A DNA stretch of 64,000 bases from Labia minor (lineage: Eukaryota > Arthropoda > Insecta > Dermaptera > Spongiphoridae), in the NCBI GenBank assembly GCA_963082975.1, contig OY720346.1, positions 49,448,296 through 49,512,295 on the forward strand. Direction: 5' to 3'. Below the pieces are notes generated by a model, which was given only the letters and a program-made list of their open reading frames with translations, did not search any database and was not told where the DNA came from. Numbering within the stretch: the first letter of the stretch is position 1; every line of letters starts with the position of its first letter. Positions 47,851 through 58,900 of the stretch are shown here, piece by piece. A program made the translations under genes and the position numbers.

Positions 47851-48859
47851 AAATCAATTTCAAATTAATGTGTAATTAAATTAATTTAATATATAACACA
47901 TTTTCCATTCTCTTTTTTTTATTTTAAATGTTTTATTTTTCTTTTTCAATACTTTTTTCTAAATTAAACAAATAAGAATATCCTCCAGTATGTTTCTTAG
48001 TTATTCTTTAATTAAATTCTTTTCCATTATTGTTTTTTAATTTTGTTGTAAAATCATCACTCTGAACCAACATTGATCATCCATTCAAAATCAATTCTAT
48101 TTCATTATTCTAAAATTATTTCATGTTTTCCCATATAGGTCCTTCCTACCAATTTTTCATCTTTAAATATTGATCTATCATCGTCCAGTATAACTCTGGA
48201 TTAGCAATTCTTGTAGATATTATGAAGAAGATATACCACTTTCACTACGCTCAAATTAAAATTAAAAAAAAAATCAGATATTTTTTATGATATTAGATAT
48301 TTAGTTATAAATAAATTAAACATAAATTATTTTATACCTATTTAAAAAAAGAATTTAAATCACTTTCAAAATAAATGGTCCATATCATGATAGTTTAAAT
48401 TTGAATATTTTCTTTATAATTTAAGAATGTCGTAAATGAAAGTAAGTAGTGTGGTGATATACTTCAATTAAAAAATATATACTTTATTACTTAGAATTTA
48501 GTAATAGATGCTAATTGCCGGTGAATAATCTTCGTTCTCCCTCGCACCGTCCACTCCCTCTCTCATACTCCGAACACAACCCTCCTCCATTTTCTTTTAC
48601 ACTTAACAATAAACAAAAGAATAAATCATTTTGCAATTAATTTACGTTTTCTAACATTTGTTAAAGTGATTATTTATCGACCAATGATTATTTTAAAATT
48701 TATTTATTATATCCTCTTTTTATATTCCTTTATTTCAACTTGCCAATAAAAATTAAAAATTTGCACATCACACATATTTCAATGTTTAATTAAAAATAAT
48801 TTTTTTCTATCACATTCCAAATTAATTTTATTGTTTGCGCGCAAAAACTAGGCATTTTT

Positions 48860-49185
48860 ACAATCTCGCCAGAGATAGTTTTGGGATCACGAAAATTTTC
48901 GATGTCGAGATTTTGAGTATTTATACTTTTTGAAAGTTCCTGAGTCATTTTTACTAACAATCAGTGCCGCCCTAACCACAGGGCTAAATGGGCTATAGCC
49001 CCAGGGCGCAAGCCTTTTGAGGCGGCAATTTTTTATTTGCGATATATGATAGTATTTTCTTAGGAAGAAGGGCGCATTATTTTTAGTAGCCCATGGGCGC
49101 CGAATTCCTTAAGACGGCCCTGCTAACAATAAGGTTGAGATAAATGTCTGTCTCTGTGTGTGTGTGGACAAGATTAAGTAAAAAA
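48860..49185. repeat. Dispersed repeat 'TCGCCAGAGATAG' interrupted by a hAT element
   Basis: TCGCCAGAGATAGTTTTGGG to about 48953, resuming at 49131 with AAGGTTGAGA and a GT-rich tract, matches 55862-56010. The 49-kb copy is split by the hAT insertion at 48962-49122; the 56-kb copy is continuous. The family is not recognised. Confidence 0.75.
48962..49122. mobile_element. hAT-type miniature element inside another repeat
   Basis: 161 bp, starting CAGTGCCGCCCTAA and ending TTAAGACGGCCCTG, flanked by a perfect 8-bp repeat CTAACAAT (48954-48961, 49123-49130). GGGCGC and GCCCATGGGCGCC occur inside. The uninterrupted relative at 55862-56010 serves as an approximate empty site. Confidence 0.9.
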
Positions 49186-51582
49186 AAAGAGGCTTTACAA
49201 AAAATGAAAAATATAAGATGAAATAGCTTGTTCCCAAAAAACATGATACCTATCACTCGGGAGACGTGCAAGATCGGAGTTAGCCATATGGGTCATTTCC
49301 TCTAACAATAAGACGCCTCTGTTCATAAGTTACTAAGTAGTCAGTACTTCTTTGATTCAGAATCCTCTCAAATTCACATAAAAAGTATTTATATTTATAT
49401 ATTATTTAAAGAAAAAGATTTATTTAAAGACAAAATTAATATATTTACAATATTAGATTACTATGATATGATATTCGTATATATAAACATAAAAAGCAAT
49501 CTATAATTATATTAATAGTTTATTGATAATAATAATTTTTATAGAAAACTTTTTTTTGCTTGTTTATCTTTAAGGAATTTCTGACTTATATTTTTGTAGT
49601 CAAAGGATGAATATCCTACTACTCAAATAATCAACAAACAGTTTAAAAAATTATTAATCATATTATATTAAATTGTCAACTTTAAACTTTAAGATAAAAT
49701 CAAATAAATAAATATCAAATATCTGCTCATAAAAATATAAATATCATCCCACAATAAAATAAATATTTTTTAATTCAAATAATTATGAATATATAATACT
49801 GATTCAAAACTTTATAAATTTAAATTAAAAACGCAATTGAAACGTTAAAAATAAATAAAAAAATTATAATATAAAATCCTCTATTTATTTCTTATTGAGA
49901 TCAGGGACTTAAGTATATATATATATATATGTATATATTTAAAAAAAAATAAATAAATTTTTCAAATTTATTCACCCTGGACTATATTAATGAATTATAT
50001 ATAAATCAATTATTGTTATTTTATAAAAATGTTTTTTTTTCTTTAATAATATATAATAATAATAGATTGGGTAAATAAGTAAGAGTAAGTACTATGTAAT
50101 AAACTAATAAATAAATAAATTATTAAAAAAAATAGAGTGGGAGGGATAAAAAGAATAATAAGACAAGGTTAATTTTTAATATGGTGGTTTCGTAAAAGAA
50201 ATAATGTATATATATAAAGTGCAAATAAAACGGAAGTGATTGTCTTTATTTCGTTGTCTGGTTTGTTGGTCTGGTTGCAAGAGGCAAGGCCGCGGTCATT
50301 CAGTCAGGGTCCCTCTCTCTTCCTCCCCCACCTATCCACCCACTTAGCTACCTTCACTCTCTCTCTTTATTTTTCTGTTATCAAAGTTACTCAATCGAAT
50401 TTTAATCCTACACCCTATACACATATAAAGCGTAGTGTTTATTTAACCATCAATTATGAACATTTCAATGAAAAGAATAATTATTTAAATCTAAAAAGTT
50501 TTTAAAAATAAATTTAAAAAATTAAATGAAAACTACTCTGAAAAGAAGTAAATAATAATCTATAAAATTATATAAACTATATTAGTACATAATACTATAT
50601 AATTTTTTTAAATATGTTAAAAATAATGACTTAAAAGGTGAATTAAATAAGAAAATTTATATTTTGATTTTTATATAAAGTTTATCAATTGTTTTTTTTC
50701 TTTTTAAATAAATTTATCTATTAAAAATTAATTAACAATTTTGTATTGTGACATAAACATTCAGAAGACATGCATATCATAATATTACAATTATAAATAG
50801 AGAATATATATATTTATAAATATAAATAAAATAATAGATAAATTAAATTTAAAAAAAACTAAGAAATATTAAAAAAAGTAAAATTTTATTATTAATAAGA
50901 ATAAAAAAATGTATAAAATAATATTTTTAAGTATTATATTAAATTATTATACATTATATTCAATATACACAAATATATTCATCCACATTCAGCATTACAT
51001 ACATACAATCAGACACATAATATTAAATTAATTAAATTTTTCAGAAAAAATTAATATTAATAATAATTTTACTTGTATAAATTAAATAACAATGTTTTAT
51101 TTAAAAAAAAATTAAAAAACAATTGAAATTTCAGATCCACAGATACTTTTAAAAAATAAAATATAATTTTATTTATCCATAAAAAGAAATATATAATTTA
51201 TTTTTCTTATTAATATAATATATATTTTAACAATTTTGTATTTTTAATTTTTAAAAAAGGTATTATATATATAAGTATATATAAATGTGTTATTAGTTTA
51301 TGTTTTATTATTTTTTAATGATGTATTATATCAGGTACGAATATAATAAAATAAAATAAAAAAAATTAAAATTATTTTTTGATGTTGTTATTATAATAAT
51401 TGTACCAAAAGAAATCCACTAAGCCAGGTTGGACTCTTGTTTTATTTGGTAAAATATATATATATATTTTGTTAACTATAAATATAACAGCTAATATTTC
51501 AATATAAGTAATTTAAACCGTAATAGAATAATAAAAAGAAGAATAAAATAATACTATATTGCTGTTATAGAAGATGATGCTG
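49186..51582. other. AT-rich DNA downstream of NF-YB
   Basis: No gene recognised. On the minus strand AATAAA at 51441-51446, about 140 bp past the NF-YB stop, is a likely poly(A) signal. A GC-richer, pyrimidine-rich patch at 50275-50350 has no clear identity. Confidence 0.5.
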
Positions 51583-51747
51583 TTATGTTAGATGAAATTG
51601 TTGTATTTGATCTGGATAAGTGTAAATCACAGTGGCACCATCAGTTGGCTCTGCTGTTATTATATTCCCGGGAATGCTATGAGTTCCAAAATGTGTCTCA
51701 TCATCATAGATTTCACCTGTGCCAACTGGTTTATCTAATTTTGTTGC
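51583..51747 (-). CDS. NF-YB: NF-YB coding exon 3 (C-terminus)
   Basis: Residues 150-203, [20 protein letters not shown], then Gly, Ile and Gln-rich sequence ending QQFHLT and TAA. In-phase joining to exon 2 and the NF-YB-like QIQQF end support the call. Confidence 0.85.
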   Translation of the reverse strand, partial: ATKLDKPVGTGEIYDDETHFGTHSIPGNIITAEPTDGATVIYTYPDQIQQFHLT

Positions 51748-52897
51748 CTAAAATAATAAGAAATAATTATTAATTAAAAATAAAATATAACTTATATTTT
51801 AATTATATCTTCATTGTTTTTGAATTATTGCATTTCTCCAAATATCAATAATATTAACTCAGGAATAACTAACTATCCATATATATATATATATATTTAT
51901 ATCTCATCTTAAAGCTTTAGTTCATCGTAATTATATTTTTATCATTATAACCAAAACTTAGAAATTGATGGTTATCATAGCACGATTAAAAGGTATTTTT
52001 TCGTCAAAGAAAAATGGATAAATGAAAGAGGTAGAAAATATAAAAAAGATAGAAATAGGAAATTATATTTATATTTTACTAAACTTGCTCATACTCCTAT
52101 GTGAAGACAATATTAATTAATAAGTGAGAGATAATTATTTTATTGTTGTTTAATAATCTAAATATAAACTATATTCTGCGAGGTGTAGGGGGTCATAAAT
52201 ATATACCACTATATATATAATAAATATATATAATATATAATAAACTATATATATAATAACTATATATATAATATATGCCAAATTGTTCTAATACTTGATT
52301 TGTTCAACATACTTCTCTATACTTTTGTAAATAAAGTTTTAATGGTTCCACATAATTGTCAAATCCTAATGTGGTCATTGCAAAAAGAATATCCTCCCCA
52401 TTAATTGTTTTTCGTTTTTCCATATGACATCGATCGCTTGCCTCACTGGTAATGAAACTGATAAATTCAGAGACACATTCCTGGACGCATTCTCTTGCAT
52501 CTTTAGCTATTTTGCCTGGCTCAGGAATACCACGTTTCATTATTTTAGCAATATTTGCAATTGGCAAAAATCGATCCTGCTCTCGTAAAGGATAACCTGG
52601 CTTATCAAGGCCACCTTGATTGCTATCATCTGTGTTCTCTGCAGTTGGACCAGCATCACCATCATCTAAATGAAACAAAATATAAATATAATTCAAAGAC
52701 TAGAACAATTAAAAAAATTTATACAATGAATAATTATATCACAATAAAAAATTAAGATTTATTTTTCAAAAATGTATTAAATAAATAAGTTAGAAGAACA
52801 TACCATCCAAATCATCAGCTGAAACCATATAATTTTGTGATTCAACTGATAAAAAAGCGTTTCCAATATCATCACCACTTTCACTGTTATCCATCAT
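51583..52897 (-). CDS. NF-YB: Nuclear transcription factor Y subunit beta, three coding exons
   Basis: Histone-fold subunit of the trimeric NF-Y complex, which binds CCAAT boxes with NF-YA and NF-YC in the nucleus. Exons 52804-52897, 52313-52665 and 51583-51747 sum to 612 nt, 203 residues plus stop, close to the 207 of human NF-YB. Splice sites are GT/AG (both donors GTATGT) with agreeing phases. Residues 1-58 are acidic and variable ([15 protein letters not shown]...). Residues 59-149 are the histone-fold core: [67 protein letters not shown]. The C-terminal part (150-203) ends [10 protein letters not shown], like the VQQIQ ending of vertebrates. The gene looks intact. Its start lies about 2 kb from the divergent SCCPDH-like gene. 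Confidence 0.96.
52313..52665 (-). CDS. NF-YB: NF-YB coding exon 2 (histone fold)
   Basis: Residues 32-149, holding the whole histone fold in one exon. The acceptor is CATTTAG and the donor GTATGT after KYRE. Read-through of the donor would give only VC and a stop. Confidence 0.96.
52804..52897 (-). CDS. NF-YB: NF-YB coding exon 1
   Basis: Residues 1-31 and one base of codon 32 ([20 protein letters not shown], then [11 protein letters not shown]). Two ATG codons stand in tandem at 52892-52897; the first is taken as the start. Confidence 0.9.
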
Positions 52898-53281
52898 TTT
52901 CTTAAATTAATATATTATTTAAAAATACACTTAAAAAAATAAATTTTGAGTGTTCGGAAAATAGAAAGAATATATCAATGATATATAACAATATTCCTGA
53001 AAAATATTGACAAAATAATTAAAAAAAACTAATAAATATTAAATTATTGAAATAAAATCATACCTTTATATATTAAAATATATACACTTATATACTCTTT
53101 AATTCCTTTTATTTAATTTAACCTTAAAAATTTAATTTCCAATCAAATGTCAACATATGCATTCTAGTAATAAACATTACCAAAATGTCAAATAAAAATA
53201 AACTAAATAATATTTTTGTAATAAATTCATGATTTTTATAATAAAATGTGAATTTATTTTAATTTATTGATTTAAAAAAAA

Positions 53282-53478
53282 TTTAAGAAAGTTTTATTTT
53301 TTATATAGTTAATTATTTACTAATTGTACTGAATTTAAATTATGAAAAAATTGTAAGTTTATTTTGAATGGTTTTTATAAAATTCAATTTAAATTTTATA
53401 TTATAATAAATAAAATAATAATTTTTTTATTGTTAAATAATTTATTTTAATATAATTAAAAATAAATATGTAGGATAT
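53282..53478. repeat. Direct duplication, copy 1
   Basis: Shares long strings with 53589-53791 in the same order: TTTTATTTTTTATATAG, TGTACTGAATTTAAATTATG, TTTTATAAAATTCAATTTAA and AAAAATAAATATGTAGGATA. Offset about 310 bp, with small indels. Confidence 0.85.
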
Positions 53479-53588
53479 GAAGAATTTTTTTTAATAATGT
53501 AAAAGTTCAAGTGATATATTTATATCCTCCCCCACTCTTCTAAGAATTCCATGTATATTGTATTATTTTTCTTTTTTATATATAAAAT

Positions 53589-53791
53589 ACTTAAGAATGT
53601 TTTATTTTTTATATAGGTAGTTATTTTGTTAACTATAAATTTGTACTGAATTTAAATTATGAAAAAATTGTAATTTGATTTTGAATGGATTTTTATAAAA
53701 TTCAATTTAAATTTTATATTAAAATAAATAAAATAATCTTTTTATTACTAAATATATTTATTTTAATATAATTAAAAATAAATATGTAGGA
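53589..53791. repeat. Direct duplication, copy 2
   Basis: Second copy of the block at 53282-53478, followed by an (AT)n tract. Confidence 0.85.
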
Positions 53792-53824
53792 TAGGAATAT
53801 ATATATATATATATATAAATCATT

Positions 53825-53985
53825 TAATTTAGCGCGTTCGTGTTGACCATGCGCAATAGATGATCTTCCTTTCTTTTTTATTTCTTTGGCTTTTGGACCC
53901 GATCGGACCCGAGCTACGTTCCCGTCAAAAGTGGTCAAAAGCTTTCTATCAAAGAGCCGGTCAACATTAAATTGAATTTCCATAT
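53825..53985. repeat. Likely dispersed repeat with open frame
   Basis: A GC-richer patch bounded by AT tracts. The minus strand has a frame of about 55 codons before low complexity (MEIQFNVDRLFDRKLLTTFD...). No protein family is recognised. The CGCGTTCG, GCGCAATAGA and CGGACCCG strings recall the style of the 12.6-kb fold-back centre. It is judged a mobile-element scrap rather than a gene. Confidence 0.4.
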
Positions 53986-54943
53986 ATATATAACAATAGG
54001 TAAGTCAAATATGTAATCTAAAAGATAACATATATTTATATTTATTTATTAAAATATTAATAAATAAATAAACTAATTAATCTTTTTATGATTCATTTAT
54101 TCAATTAAAAAAAATTAAATAATCAACTTTAATATTTAATTTTCAAATAAATCTAATGATATAAAATTATAATATAATTAGTATTATTTTTATATTATAA
54201 ATAGTAATGTTTTTTTAAAATCTTTATTTTGAGATGAATTGAATGAATCTATATGATTCATCACACCCCATCAGCAATTAAATAAATAACGTTTAAATAA
54301 AAATAAAAGTTTTATTTATTCAATTTTCAAAAAAATCCCATTTAATATTTAAAACTCACATACTTATTAGAAGCCGAAATTTATATAATATTAACTCGTT
54401 TTAATTGTATTGATTAAGATTTTGAATTTGATATTTTGCAATATTTCGGAATTCAATTAATTCTAATCTTCTCACTTTTTGTTTTAAATTAATAATAAAT
54501 ATCATTAACAATTAAAATTTATTTAACTTGTTTTTGTTTTAATATCGATCGATAGGCAAAGGCTTTGTATAAATGGATATTTACTGCCCCCTATCCCACA
54601 CATCCCTTTGTTGTCTTTGTTGACTGACCTACCCCAAAATAATGTACGTGTGGCCATGTTTAATTTTTTTTCAAATTTTGCAAACTTTTCCTTCACCTAA
54701 TTTGGTTACATTTGACAAATTTACAAATTCATTAATTCAATTTATATTTCAAATATCAAATTAATTACAAATTCCATTTATTTCCTTTTTTCATCCTATA
54801 TTTTCTATAAATTAAAAAAAAATATATAAGAGCCCAATAGTAAATTAATATTTGTTTGTCTGGTTTTAAATTTATTATTCAGTAGGCACATTTATAAATT
54901 CTTATTTTTTTATTGTATTGTATTATCCAACAGAACAAATAGG

Positions 54944-55121
54944 ATGACAACTGAAAATCGTCTTGATATAATTGTGTTTGGTGCAACTGGCTATACGGGA
55001 AAATATGCTGCCCGACAAATGGCCAATTTTGCCAAAACACGTCCTGATTGTACGTGGGGCGTTGCTGGACGTAATAAAGAAAAATTAGAAGAAATCCTCA
55101 AAGAAGTCACCGAAAAAACTG
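54944..55121 (+). CDS. Sccpdh: SCCPDH-like coding exon 1
   Basis: Residues 1-59 and one base of codon 60, MTTENRLDIIVFGATGYTGK through LEEILKEVTEKT. The start ATG follows AACAAATAGG. Confidence 0.94.
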
Positions 55122-55633
55122 GTAAAAAAATTTTTTTTTTACAATTTTTTTAAACGTGATTTCATTGATTATATAAATTTAAATTTTGTCTTTATAATAA
55201 ATAAATATATAAACAACGTAAAGGAAATTTGTTATAAAATAATGAAACCTGAAAACGTTTTCTTATTAACATTAAATATAAATAAATGACTTTTTTTAAA
55301 TATATATAATTAATGAAAAAATAACCGTATAATAAATAATGAAATAATTATTAATCATAATAAAAAATTAATTTATTTTTATATTTTACTTATTTACAAT
55401 TATAATAAATTTAGAACAATCTAATATATATTCATAATTAGAGTATCGAAGTCATGATTAGGGAGATTAAAAATCTCTCGATTAGATTTGGAGTATCCTC
55501 TCTCAATATAAATAATGTAATATATATTAATTTAATTCTTTAAAATATACAAGTGCTTTTGGTTTTATTTTATATTAATTAAATGGTTTATATTTGGTAG
55601 TTCCTAAAAAACTAATAAACAATTGTTATAATG

Positions 55634-55673
<40 letters not shown>

Positions 55674-55967
55674 AGAAATGTTCTAAAAAAAATTTAAATA
55701 TGGAAAATAAATCGAAAAATGTAAATGATAAATAGGGATACGTTATAATTGTTTTAATGTAAATATTAAATATTTGTGAATCAACATAGAATTCAAAATT
55801 ATTTCTGGGGAACCTTAGGGTTTGCTTACACCTCATTTTCTTGGATGTGTGTTTTTACTAGCTCGCCAGAGATAGTATTGCGATCACGAAAATTTTCGAT
55901 GTTGAGATTTTGATGTTTTTATAAGTTTTGAAGGTTCCTGAATCATTTTCACTAAGGTTGAGAAAAA

Positions 55968-55999
<32 letters not shown>

Positions 56000-58900
56000 A
56001 CCAAGATTAGGCAAAAACAGTTTGAGCTAAAATGAAGAAATTTAGTACATGGGCATTATTCAAAATTCATAGTTTTCTATGAACTTTTGAGAAATGTAGC
56101 TCAACCAGAAGAGGGTCATTACCTACAACGTTTTGATTTTTTTTCTTCTAAAATGACCGTAAAAATAAAGATATATGTTTGATAATTTTTCACATGATTA
56201 ATAATTGTATAAAACTGCTATATATAGAATTTCAGCTTGATTGAATCGCTGAAAGTACCAGAATTAATTTTTTAACACTACAAATCTCACGCGCCATCAG
56301 CAAAGAGCCAAACAAATATTATTTATTAATTTTAATTTATAATTTAATTAATTTAATTTAATTTAAATTAATGTATGTTATTTAATCCAATTCAAATTTG
56401 CGAGATAGTCGAGTGGAAACACTCCAGATTTTTTATTTAGATTGTCGTTTTTCCTAAAAGTTTAGAATTCTTCTGAGAAGTTCATTTTGTTTATTGAACA
56501 TTAATTATTTCAAAATCCTTTCGTTTTTTTAAAATTTTTCCTTTAATGATTATGTTAAACAGGGTAAATTTATTATTATAAATTATTATTATATTTATTA
56601 GATAAATTATTATAAAAATAATTTTCTAGTACAATCACTAATAATGAATATATATAATAGAGTAAATACTAATATTTTTAGAATTTATTTGTTTTTTGAT
56701 AAATTAATTTGATATTGATTATTAAGATGATAATAGCTGATCTGACTGCCTTCCATCACATATTCGTATTTTATTTATATAACAAGCTGACTTTCATTTT
56801 ATTAAAGAGTGACACATTGATATTCTTAGTTGATAATCAATATCTAAATGATATTTGCATCACCCATTGAGAATTTATGCATAAAATATTTTTAATTAAT
56901 TAATTAGAGTATAGAATATAGCGTATTAGAAGACTGATTTATTTATTTATTGTATATTAATTATAAAGACTGTTTATTTAATTATATCAACATGAGAATT
57001 TCGATAATTTATTTTTAAAAGTTTGTTTTTATATAAACTTATGAGATTCTTCATCAAAAAGAAAGAAATTCCTTAATGATGTTTCTTTCATTCTAGTATC
57101 TGTTTTGTAGGTTATTGCTAAATAATGAAATTTTTACTTGTCATGCTCTTAGAAAGGTGCGACTTATATTGATATTTTGAGGACACTTTAAAAATTTCTA
57201 AAAATAAAACGAAATGTGTAGCCTGAATAATGAAATTGACCTACACTATTTTCTTTTTTGTTAAATTTTATTAGAATTTCAAAGAATAGTTAATTAAATC
57301 ATTTCTAAAATAGTTGTATTTAATATTTGTTTATAAATATTACAAATGAATATTTGTTTAAATGGCGGGACTCGTGGCTCTTAAAGAAATCTTAATGAAA
57401 AGTTTATTTATAGGAAAATCAATTGGAAAATGACTAATGAATGGATATACAATAGAAACGATGAAAAGTGTGGGGACAATATCAAGGTAGATATAAGGAC
57501 TTATTGTTAGTTTAGGATAAGAATTGAATAAAGGTGGCTCAGGATAGAGATGTATATTTAGGATGTTATAAGCAGGTTCTTCTTCCAGGTGCATATATTA
57601 TTTTGAGGCTATCTAAGAAAATTACAAAATTATAAAAAAGAATGTTAATTCTAACATAAAAGTCAATTTTTAGCTAATATTTCAATTTATAGTTCGTAAT
57701 TATATAACATAAAAAAATAAATTTTATTATTGTCAAAATAATATTTGTTTTTATCAAAATACTGAAAATAATTACCATAAACGTTGACAAAGCAAAAAAT
57801 TTATAATCTTTATTTTAATATATTTGTCACTAGCTGCTTCGAGCGCCTTCGGCGCTCTCCACACCTAGACGGGGGCTCCGCCCCCTGTACCCCCCCGAGT
57901 GTCCCTATTCTGAGCTATAACCATCTAACTCGTACCCTGTCCCATCTCTCTCACGTTCCTTCCTACATTGTCCGCCCTGTTCACAATTGGTCTTCCAAAC
58001 GGACGTTTTCCAATCGAACTCCCCACCAATATATTTTTCCTCTCCCATTCTAGCCATGTGCCCTGCCGATCCCAGCCTTCTCGCTTTTACAACCCTAACT
58101 ATATCTAGAGATGCATAGAGGTCATGCAATTCCTTGTTATGAAGTCTCCGCCATTCCCCGGTGTCCTCATCTTTCTTTGGCCCATAAATGCTGGGAAGAA
58201 TCCTATTCTCAAATACTCTGAATCTACTCTCATCTCCCAGGGCTATAGACCATGCCTCCCACCCATATAATACAATTAATAATTTAATAATTTTGATCCC
58301 CTTTGATAATAATTTCCAGATTGCAACCTCGATTTAAATTCTTTGCAAATATTATTCTCTCTGATACTAATTATTTTGTCTTATCACTATTAATTTCAAA
58401 CCCCATCAATTTTCCTGCCTCGATTAATTTTTTTATGCTACTTTAAATGTTATTAATTTATTTAAAAAAAAATCAGAGTAAACAAAATAAAAATAAAATA
58501 TAAAATTAGCATAACACTAAACTACTATAAAAATAATATTAAAAAATACATTATATATTAAAATCTTACGTGAAAATCCAATTATGAGATCAAATTTTCT
58601 TAATTAAAATAATTTACTCACATAATCTTAAAAATTAATAGTATTAAATTATAGCCGTAATGTGAATGTTTTCAAAGTTTAAAAGGCCAATAAGATCAAT
58701 TGAGATATTGTAAATATCAATCTATATATATAAAGGAGACTGTTTGTATGTATGTATGTAATTCGTTTACTTTTTTGCTGTCATAGTGTAATATGTTAAA
58801 ATGTAAGTTATTTACATTTTAACATAAAATAGAAAATATATTATTTAAGGATTAAAGAATAAAAATAGAAAGTAAATTAGTGAATATTTTAAAAATAAGA

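Larger units (their letters stand above)
52898..54943. other. Divergent intergenic region NF-YB / SCCPDH-like
   Basis: About 2 kb between two head-to-head genes. It holds a direct duplication (53282-53478 and 53589-53791), a repeat-like GC patch (53825-53985) and, at 54555-54660, a less AT-rich stretch with CCCCTATCCCAC and TTGACTGACCTACCCC that could belong to the SCCPDH-like promoter. No CCAAT array or TATA box is clear. Confidence 0.5.

Noticed and set aside
50236-50505. Plus-strand 89-codon open frame
   Set aside because: Low-complexity Ser/Leu translation of a pyrimidine-rich stretch followed by AT-rich sequence. No domain seen.
53714-53983. Minus-strand 89-codon open frame beside NF-YB
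   Set aside because: Its tail is (AT)n-encoded Ile/Tyr and its head lies in a repeat-like GC patch. No family or splice context.
57905-58129. Host gene suggested by the frame ending in GHMARMGEEKYIGG
   Set aside because: This is the stereotyped C-terminal tail of a LINE polyprotein inside a Helitron-like element, not a host gene.
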